Source: Tannerella sp.
GTDB taxonomy: Bacteria > Bacteroidota > Bacteroidia > Bacteroidales > Tannerellaceae
NCBI GenBank assembly: GCA_031275525.1
Contig: JAISOP010000124.1
Location: 1-10,966 of the forward strand
Length of the DNA: 10,966 bases
Direction of reading: 5' to 3'
This document shows positions 6,276-10,966 of the stretch, piece by piece. The position numbers and the translations under genes were made by a program. A model generated the notes under the pieces. That model made no database searches, was not told the origin of the DNA, and saw only the letters and a list, made by a program, of their open reading frames with translations. The number at the start of each line of letters is the position of its first letter. Position 1 is the first letter of the stretch.

Positions 6276-6925
6276 CCATCAGGATAGGAAAGGCAGAAGA
6301 CAATGATTTTGTGGTGGATGAGACGTACATAAGCCGTTACCATGCAAAATTGAGTCGTGACGAAAACGGTAATTTGTTCATTGAGGACGCCGGTTCGACA
6401 AACGGTACGTTCGTCAACGGCGACCAGGTGATACGAAAGAAAATCAACGCAACAGACCGCGTCACGCTGGGCGAACACTATACATTAAATTTAAGGGACG
6501 TGTTGAAATTCGACAATGACTACAGCGAAGAATTTGCCGCCCTAAAACCTGTCTACGACGCCTATATCAAGGAAAAAATACGGATACAATCCTCCAATCA
6601 GTTTAAAACAAGACTATTCCAGTCACTTCCATTTGCCGTAATCGGTGTAGCCGGCCTGATGATCGGCTTTGCGGGCAAAGGAAATTACAATATCATGATT
6701 GCCAGTTTTCTGTTGGCCATCTGTGCGCCGACGGTCGGCGTGTATTTCGGCGCCAAACAGTCGGCAAAAATCCCCGAATTACTGCAAAACATCGCCAACC
6801 AGTTCAAAATAGACTACGTATGCCCCAAATGCGGAGCCTTCCTCGGAGAGATTCCTTGGGAATCGCTCGCCAATAAAAAACAGTGCCCGGTCTTCTCTTG
6901 TAAAGCAAAATGGGTTAAGAAATAA
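6272..6925 (+). CDS. FHA domain membrane protein with C-terminal zinc ribbon
   Basis: This 217-residue protein begins directly with a forkhead-associated (phosphothreonine-binding) domain, residues 1-75. It shows IGK (the usual Gly-Arg is Gly6-Lys7), ISRYH (20-24, with the phosphate-contacting Ser21 and Arg22), GSTNGTFVNG (41-50) and a final VTLGEHYTL strand. A charged linker leads to two hydrophobic segments, about 119-137 and 141-162, separated by GKGNYN. These form a helical hairpin that leaves both ends in the cytoplasm. A C-terminal zinc ribbon has Cys184, Cys187, Cys205 and Cys210 (CPKC...CPVFSC). There is no catalytic domain, so it is an adaptor that reads Thr phosphorylation at the membrane. 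It is translationally coupled to the LytTR gene. FHA, TM segments and Zn ribbon are clear; its partner is unknown. Confidence 0.9.
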   Translation: MTIRIGKAEDNDFVVDETYISRYHAKLSRDENGNLFIEDAGSTNGTFVNGDQVIRKKINATDRVTLGEHYTLNLRDVLKFDNDYSEEFAALKPVYDAYIKEKIRIQSSNQFKTRLFQSLPFAVIGVAGLMIGFAGKGNYNIMIASFLLAICAPTVGVYFGAKQSAKIPELLQNIANQFKIDYVCPKCGAFLGEIPWESLANKKQCPVFSCKAKWVKK

Positions 6926-6948
6926 AGATCCGAAACGAAAATACCCGT

Positions 6949-6983
6949 TTTTGTACAGTAACCCTGTGGTTTTGTACGTTATG
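6949..6983. promoter_or_regulatory. Direct repeats TTTTGTAC with 21-bp period, candidate LytTR site
   Basis: TTTTGTAC occurs at 6949-6956 and again at 6970-6977, exactly 21 bp (two helical turns) apart. The extended repeats read TTTTGTACAGTAAC and TTTTGTACGTTATG. LytTR regulators such as AgrA bind two imperfect 9-bp direct repeats with a 12-bp gap, the same 21-bp period. TACGTTATG (6975-6983) fits eight of nine positions of the general LytTR half-site. The site lies 35 bp upstream of the -7 box at 7019, an activator position. A LytTR gene is encoded just upstream. Confidence 0.55.
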
Positions 6984-7018
6984 TCATAAAGGATATAAAT
7001 CATAATAATATTTGTGTG

Positions 7019-7026
7019 TATTTTTG
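7019..7026 (+). promoter_or_regulatory. Bacteroidales -7 box TATTTTTG for the acidic protein-FHA-PP2C unit
   Basis: TATTTTTG fits TAnnTTTG and lies 45 bp before the ATG at 7072. A second, imperfect box (AATATTTG, 7007-7014) is 12 bp upstream. No good -33 TTTG is present at the expected distance for either, which would fit a promoter that depends on an activator bound at 6949-6983. Confidence 0.5.
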
Positions 7027-7071
7027 TGACTGCGAAAGCAATATGACTTATGAAATAAAATTTAGTAGAGT

Positions 7072-7290
7072 ATGAAAGATGAAAGTGCATTCGTCTCCAT
7101 AGACGAAGATTTGAGCGATGTAGTAGTGATTGATATGGATGAAAGCTATGCTGATTTCGTGACATTGGACGACCATTACATGGATATGGACTTTATCACG
7201 TTATCAGACAATGTTGAAATTGCTTCCGATGCGGATATCATTGATATCTTCTCCGGAATGGATGATGCCGACATCTCTATCATTGTATGA
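7072..7290 (+). CDS. Small, extremely acidic protein with DFhTLxD repeats
   Basis: The 72-residue product has 18 Asp and 4 Glu against a single Lys and no Arg, with no cysteine, signal peptide or hydrophobic segment. A short motif recurs: FVSIDED at 7-13, FVTLDD at 29-34 and FITLSD at 41-46. The last two are each preceded by Asp (DFhTLxD), with their threonines 12 residues apart. The only two threonines, Thr31 and Thr43, have Asp at +3, the pTxxD pattern favoured by some FHA domains. The gene is framed by two FHA genes and overlaps the second by 4 bp (ATGA at 7287-7290), supporting real translation. I do not recognise a named family. A phospho-ligand or scaffold role is inference; a nucleic-acid mimic or chaperone-like acidic protein is the alternative. 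The ribosome site is weak, as is usual in this order. Confidence 0.75.
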   Translation: MKDESAFVSIDEDLSDVVVIDMDESYADFVTLDDHYMDMDFITLSDNVEIASDADIIDIFSGMDDADISIIV

Positions 7291-7805
7291 TTGCGGTAAA
7301 ATGCCCGCATTGTCATGTCGGATTAAAGGTCGACGAACAAAAAATCCCGGAAGGAATCGCATCCTTTAAATGCCCGAAATGCAAGGGAGAGATTCCGATT
7401 TCGGTGTTGGAAGGAAAGTCGAAAAGTAGTCCGGCGTCGGAGGATAATACGGCTATACTTCAGCCAGTCAGGAAAGGTGGCGGCAAATTGACCGTCATCG
7501 GGAATGCGGATACTCCGGCACAGACGTTTCTGTTGCAGGAGGGGTTGTATATCGTGGGCAGGAAAGTTTCTGTTTCCAAAGCGAATATTTGTATCGAAAC
7601 AGGAGACAAGTTGATGAGCCGAAACCACATGCGGATTGAAGTTAAAAAAAATCCGCATGGGGGTTTGGTTCATTCTCTTTCCGACAATAACAGTAAAAAC
7701 CGTACCCTGTATAACGGGAAGTATTTGGATGAGGGCGAAGTAATTGTGCTGAAAAACAATGATGAAATAGTAGCGGGGCATACCGTGCTTCGATTTAATG
7801 AATAA
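7287..7805 (+). CDS. Zinc ribbon - FHA domain protein
   Basis: This 172-residue soluble protein opens with an MJ0042-type zinc finger: Cys6, Cys9, Cys29 and Cys32 in CPHC...FKCPKC, with a VDEQKIP loop. A Ser/Lys-rich linker (about 40-65) follows. The FHA domain spans about residues 66-172, with Gly91-Arg92 (VGRK), MSRNH (110-114, phosphate-binding Ser111/Arg112), DNNSKNRTLYNG (133-144, Asn138 at the NGT-turn position) and a final VIVLKNNDEIVAG segment. It should recognise phosphothreonine peptides in the cytoplasm, using the zinc finger for a second contact. Its domain order is the mirror image of the membrane FHA protein at 6272-6925. It starts inside the stop codon of the acidic protein gene and is followed after 15 bp by the PP2C gene, so the three are almost certainly one operon. 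Confidence 0.9.
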   Translation: MIAVKCPHCHVGLKVDEQKIPEGIASFKCPKCKGEIPISVLEGKSKSSPASEDNTAILQPVRKGGGKLTVIGNADTPAQTFLLQEGLYIVGRKVSVSKANICIETGDKLMSRNHMRIEVKKNPHGGLVHSLSDNNSKNRTLYNGKYLDEGEVIVLKNNDEIVAGHTVLRFNE

Positions 7806-7812
7806 AAGGTGG
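7806..7812 (+). promoter_or_regulatory. Shine-Dalgarno AAGGTGG deciding the PP2C start
   Basis: AAGGTGG lies 8 bases before the ATG at 7821, the normal spacing, and overlaps an alternative in-frame GTG at 7809. The GTG therefore falls inside the ribosome site and is unlikely to be the start. This is one of the few strong purine-rich ribosome sites in the window. Confidence 0.6.
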
Positions 7813-7820
7813 TAGCAACC

Positions 7821-8624
7821 ATGAATATAACACTTGAACGGCCTTATGCAATCAGCGAAAAGGGAGGAAGACAGAATAACGAAGATTCCATCTACCCGCA
7901 GTCCGAGTTAGTCGATTCCGAACAGAAACTGTTTATCGTATGTGATGGAGTGGGCGGCGCTGAAAAGGGTGAAGTCGCCAGTTCCCTGGCATGTGAATCG
8001 CTTCAAACCTTTTTCGCAACCTTCCTTGAGGGAGATCCCACCGAAGAACTTATCCGCAAAGCTGTTCAATATACCGAAGTCCGTTTTGACGAATATGTGT
8101 CGCAACATCCTGAAGCCAAAGGCATGGCAACGACAATGACACTGGCTTATGTGGGCGAATCGGGAATCACAATTGCCCATATTGGAGACAGCAGGGTCTA
8201 TCAATTTCGTGACGGCCAGGCTATTTATTGGACGGAAGACCATTCATTAGTCAACTCTCTGGTGAAACTGGGAAAAATCACGGCAGACGAGGCTGAGCAT
8301 CATCCTCAAAAAAATGTGATTACACGGGCGATTCAAGGTACCGGCTACCCGGCGGACGCAGAAATAGCGTTATTGACGGACATTCGTCCCAGCGATTATT
8401 TTTTCCTGTGTACGGACGGCGTGACGGACTGTATCCGGTCGGAAACGCTTTCCGCTGTTTTTTCGCAGGCTGCGTCCGCCGAGTCCATCAAAAATATCAT
8501 TGTGGAGTCGTGTAGCCTAAACGCACGTGATAATTACTCCTTTTATCTTTTCCAAGTCCAAAACGTTCAAAATCCGTCCAACTACAAACAATATATTCTC
8601 TCTTTCCTGTACACAATTATTTGA
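7821..8624 (+). CDS. PP2C-family protein Ser/Thr phosphatase
   Basis: The 267-residue protein is a single cytoplasmic PP2C/PPM domain, a metal-dependent phosphatase that removes phosphate from Ser and Thr. All core motifs are present: RQNNED (17-22, phosphate Arg and metal Asp22), CDGVGG (41-46, metal Asp42), GMATTMTLAYV, HIGDSRVYQFRDG, TEDHSLV, CTDGVTD (197-203, Asp199) and ARDN (metal Asp237). About 29 residues follow the last motif, ending in the hydrophobic run YILSFLYTII. The final beta strand takes up the first part. The remainder is unusual and could be a membrane-proximal tail or recent extension. It sits between the FHA genes and the kinase gene, the normal partner arrangement for a kinase/phosphatase pair, and should dephosphorylate the kinase and its substrates. 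Confidence 0.93.
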   Translation: MNITLERPYAISEKGGRQNNEDSIYPQSELVDSEQKLFIVCDGVGGAEKGEVASSLACESLQTFFATFLEGDPTEELIRKAVQYTEVRFDEYVSQHPEAKGMATTMTLAYVGESGITIAHIGDSRVYQFRDGQAIYWTEDHSLVNSLVKLGKITADEAEHHPQKNVITRAIQGTGYPADAEIALLTDIRPSDYFFLCTDGVTDCIRSETLSAVFSQAASAESIKNIIVESCSLNARDNYSFYLFQVQNVQNPSNYKQYILSFLYTII

Positions 8625-8633
8625 AAAAAACCG

Positions 8634-8641
8634 TACCTTTG
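8634..8641 (+). promoter_or_regulatory. Bacteroidales -7 box TACCTTTG for the kinase unit
   Basis: TACCTTTG is a full TAnnTTTG match, 10 bp after the PP2C stop codon and 32 bp before the kinase ATG at 8674. The usual -33 TTTG is not at the normal distance. It suggests the kinase and the following exported protein can be expressed separately from the PP2C unit. The leader then contains TGCGTA twice, at 8642-8647 and 8664-8669, 22 bp apart. Confidence 0.5.
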
Positions 8642-8673
8642 TGCGTAGAAAACCTGATGGCCTTGCGTAATTT

Positions 8674-10530
8674 ATGAATTTGCCGAAAGGACACTATTTA
8701 CAGGATAAGAAATATCAACTGGGCGATGTAATTGGCCAGGGAGGATTTGGTATCACCTACACAGGCACCTGGAGCACGGAAGTGAAAGGTGAACTGGGGA
8801 CGGTGCGAACTGACGTGCCTATATGTATCAAGGAATATTTCTTCAAGGACTACTGCTTTCGGGACAAGGAGACCTATCACGTTCGCATTCATTCCAAAAC
8901 CGGACAAACGCTTTTCGACAAGTTCAAAGAAAAACTGATTAAGGAAGCAAAAATCCTTTCGGAAGTGCATCATCCCTATGTGGTTAATGTATTGGAAGTG
9001 TTTGAAGAAAACAACACGGCCTACATTGCGATGGAATATATCCGGGGCTGTTCGCTGAAATACATGCTGGATACGCAAGGCCCCCTGCCGGAAAAGAAAG
9101 TCCTGAAATACATCTACCAGATAGGCCAGGCGCTCAGTTTCGTACATCAGAAAAATATCCTGCATCTGGACATCAAGCCAAGCAATATCCTGATAGACAA
9201 ACGAAACAATGCGCGGTTGATTGATTTTGGCGTCAGCAAACGCTATGACATTGAACAGCAGGAAACAAGTACGACCCTTCTGACGCTGTCCAAGGGATTT
9301 GCCTCCATCGAACAGTATGACGACGAGGGCATACAGAGTTTTTCTCCTCGCCCGGACATCTATTCACTGGGCGCGACCATGTACAACTTGCTGACGGGCG
9401 TCATCCCGACGGAGTCGATTCTGCGTGCCACCAAACCGCTGGCGAAGCCTTCGGAACTGAACAAAGAAATTTCACCCGGAACGGAAGCGGTGATTCTCAT
9501 GGCGATGAAAGTGAATCCTGCCGAACGCTATTTGACTGTTCGGGAAATGATTAACGAACTGGATATTCCGTCTTATTTTGAGGAAACGGAGAATACGTTG
9601 CTGGAGACGAATGTAGGAGCACCTTCTTCCTCCTCCGGCGACGAAGACAGCACGGCCTACGCTTCCACGCCCGTCCCGCAACGAATTGATTCCAGACAGA
9701 TGGAGGTAAATCACCCGGATACTGGACGCATCCGCAAAAAGAAGAGACGACGTGTGATGATTCCGCTGATTGCTTTCACTTTTGCATTTGTCGGATATAC
9801 CGTTATGTACATCTTCGGATGGAACGAACTGCCGGAGATGACCCGGACAGGCGCCGGTTCTGGTGAGGAAATCGTGATGCCTCAACAATTGACCGTGCCG
9901 GAAGATACGGAGTTGAAAACACCGGAGGAGAAGGAGCCGAAAACGGAAAACGTAGTAATGACAACGCCGTCGCAAACGCCTCCTCCGGCGGATTCCAAAA
10001 CAGACACTAAAAGAGTAGCGGAAGAGGAAGCAAAGGCGAGAAAAGAAGCGGAAGTGCGTTTGTTGGCCGAACAGCGAGATACTCAGGCAACGGATGCAGC
10101 GGAAGTCACGCTGTCGGCCGAAGAAATCAACGAGAAATATAATGCGTTGATTGCAAGCGGAAAATTAAAGATGGAACAAAAGAATTATACGGAAGCAAAA
10201 AAAGACTTTGAGAAAGCAAGCGAATTGAAAACGACGGAAGAGACTTCGCGGTTGCACTTCGAATGTATCGAAAAAGAGGAAGAACAAAAGATTGCCGAAC
10301 GCAAGGAGAACTATGAAATGAAGATGGCTTTTGGAAATTATACGATTGTCCGCAACAAGAAGACCCAATTATTTGGCGCAATTGATTCAAAAGGAGAAGA
10401 AAAAATAAAATGTATCTATCACAGTGTAGGTATTTCATCGAATGGACGGGCGTTTGGACGGGAAGACGGGAAGTATGATATTTATAATGCGGAAGGCATT
10501 CGGATTGCTGAAGGTGTAACTACTTATTAA
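8674..10530 (+). CDS. Membrane Ser/Thr protein kinase with coiled-coil/TPR and WG-like sensor region
   Basis: The first 300 of 618 residues form a Hanks-type kinase domain: glycine loop GQGGFG (21-26), Lys53 in CIKEYF, candidate alphaC Glu91, catalytic HLDIKPSN (164-171, Asp166, Lys168, Asn171), DFG (184-186) and FASIEQY with Glu213 at the APE position. The catalytic loop has Leu in place of the HRD arginine, so activation-loop control is probably of the non-RD type. A Ser/Thr-rich linker leads to KKKRRR (355-360) and one TM segment (361-383), placing the kinase in the cytoplasm and residues 384-618 in the periplasm. That part is Pro/Glu/Thr-rich, then a charged coiled coil, a TPR-like helix pair (about 487-520, KMEQKNYTEAKKDFEKA) and a C-terminal WG-type beta repeat (554-618). 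It presumably phosphorylates targets read by the two FHA proteins and is opposed by the PP2C phosphatase. Confidence 0.92.
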   Translation: MNLPKGHYLQDKKYQLGDVIGQGGFGITYTGTWSTEVKGELGTVRTDVPICIKEYFFKDYCFRDKETYHVRIHSKTGQTLFDKFKEKLIKEAKILSEVHHPYVVNVLEVFEENNTAYIAMEYIRGCSLKYMLDTQGPLPEKKVLKYIYQIGQALSFVHQKNILHLDIKPSNILIDKRNNARLIDFGVSKRYDIEQQETSTTLLTLSKGFASIEQYDDEGIQSFSPRPDIYSLGATMYNLLTGVIPTESILRATKPLAKPSELNKEISPGTEAVILMAMKVNPAERYLTVREMINELDIPSYFEETENTLLETNVGAPSSSSGDEDSTAYASTPVPQRIDSRQMEVNHPDTGRIRKKKRRRVMIPLIAFTFAFVGYTVMYIFGWNELPEMTRTGAGSGEEIVMPQQLTVPEDTELKTPEEKEPKTENVVMTTPSQTPPPADSKTDTKRVAEEEAKARKEAEVRLLAEQRDTQATDAAEVTLSAEEINEKYNALIASGKLKMEQKNYTEAKKDFEKASELKTTEETSRLHFECIEKEEEQKIAERKENYEMKMAFGNYTIVRNKKTQLFGAIDSKGEEKIKCIYHSVGISSNGRAFGREDGKYDIYNAEGIRIAEGVTTY

Positions 10531-10544
10531 AAAGGAAAATGTGC

Positions 10545-10966
10545 ATGATACGATTGATTTTATGGAGTTTGCTGATATTTCCATTCTGTGTGCAGGCACA
10601 GCAACAGACGGAATATAATTGGAAGGGTGATGAGGCGATGAGACGAAAAGATTATCAGGATGCAAAGATGTGGTACGAAGAAGGTGTTTCTTATTGTGAC
10701 CCATACAGTATCAACCAACTGACCGTCATCTGGGTGACGGAAGAAAGTATGCATTCGTCCATGGGGCCGGTGATGAACAAGTGTCTCAATTGCCTGAACA
10801 ACATGGCTATCTCCAAGAAAGATACGCTCGCAATGAAAAAGTTGATTCTTTTTTATACGGAAGGCATCGGCACGGCCCAGGATGAAAATTCCGCCAATTC
10901 GTGGCAAGAAATGTTGACGCAGCTTCGCAACCCCTATCAACCCATTCTCCCTAAGAAGTCGCCCGA
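10545..10966 (+). CDS. Exported TPR-like protein, 3' end beyond the window (partial)
   Basis: The open frame runs from an ATG at 10545 to the window edge without a stop (140 complete codons visible). A start at 10539, two codons earlier in the same frame, would be only 3 nt from the AAAGGA ribosome site. The 10545 start has better spacing, so it is preferred. The N-terminus, MIRLILWSLLIFPFCVQAQQ, is a signal peptide with likely cleavage near VQA-QQ, so the protein is exported to the periplasm. A TPR-like stretch follows: GDEAMRRKDYQDAKMWYEEG, then a Cys-containing segment with CDPYS and KCLNCLNN, and a second helical part with FYTEGIGTAQDENSANSW resembling Sel1/TPR repeats. Only 14 bp separate it from the kinase stop, so it is probably co-transcribed and acts with the kinase's periplasmic part, whose TPR-like motif it resembles. 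Confidence 0.8.
   Translation, partial: MIRLILWSLLIFPFCVQAQQQTEYNWKGDEAMRRKDYQDAKMWYEEGVSYCDPYSINQLTVIWVTEESMHSSMGPVMNKCLNCLNNMAISKKDTLAMKKLILFYTEGIGTAQDENSANSWQEMLTQLRNPYQPILPKKSP

Noticed and set aside
7809..7820. GTG start for the PP2C gene
   Set aside because: The GTG is inside the AAGGTGG ribosome site; the ATG at 7821 has proper spacing.
5886..10966. Type VI secretion or TerY-P/tellurite-type cluster
   Set aside because: Kinase, PP2C and FHA are shared with such clusters, but no Tss structural gene, vWA/TerY protein or Ter-family gene is present in the window.

Overview
The window looks like chromosomal DNA of a gut Bacteroidales bacterium (Bacteroides/Parabacteroides type; species not resolvable from the sequence alone). 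The reasons are the TAnnTTTG promoter boxes in front of most transcription units, the HU-like/DUF4469 DNA-binding protein typical of this order, a lipoprotein GH78 alpha-L-rhamnosidase, weak Shine-Dalgarno sites, and a stand-alone LytTR regulator.

Region 1 (1-1134): the last codons of a probable + strand gene end at 69 and are followed by a perfect 10-bp stem-loop. Next comes a tandem array of seven 23-bp palindromic units (218-378), with the last unit inverted. A minus-strand gene for a Bacteroidales HU-like/DUF4469 protein (391-1134) points into this array. Region 2 (1135-1460) is a 326-bp divergent intergenic stretch with one promoter-like box per direction. Region 3 (1461-5713, visibly GC-rich) holds an alpha-L-rhamnosidase lipoprotein, a set of competing hairpins, and a translationally coupled pair: a HAD phosphatase and kdsB (CMP-Kdo synthesis for lipid A/LPS core).

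Region 4 (about 5840 to the window end, visibly more AT-rich) is the most interesting part: a compact Ser/Thr-phosphorylation locus in three apparent transcription units. Unit 1 is an orphan LytTR DNA-binding protein overlapping by 4 bp a membrane protein of FHA - two TM - zinc ribbon architecture. Unit 2 is a 72-residue extremely acidic protein overlapping by 4 bp a zinc ribbon - FHA protein, followed by a PP2C phosphatase. Unit 3 is a membrane Ser/Thr kinase with an HLD instead of HRD catalytic loop and a probable periplasmic coiled-coil/TPR/WG-like domain, followed by an exported TPR-like protein that runs off the window.

Proposed working model (inference): the kinase senses an envelope signal and the PP2C phosphatase opposes it. 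The two FHA proteins read phosphothreonine marks, possibly on the acidic peptide, whose only two threonines both sit in repeated DFhTLxD motifs that fit the pTxxD FHA-ligand pattern. The LytTR protein may feed back on unit 2 through a pair of TTTTGTAC direct repeats spaced exactly 21 bp, just upstream of the unit 2 promoter. No effector, toxin or secretion machinery is visible in the window, so the output of the pathway is unknown.
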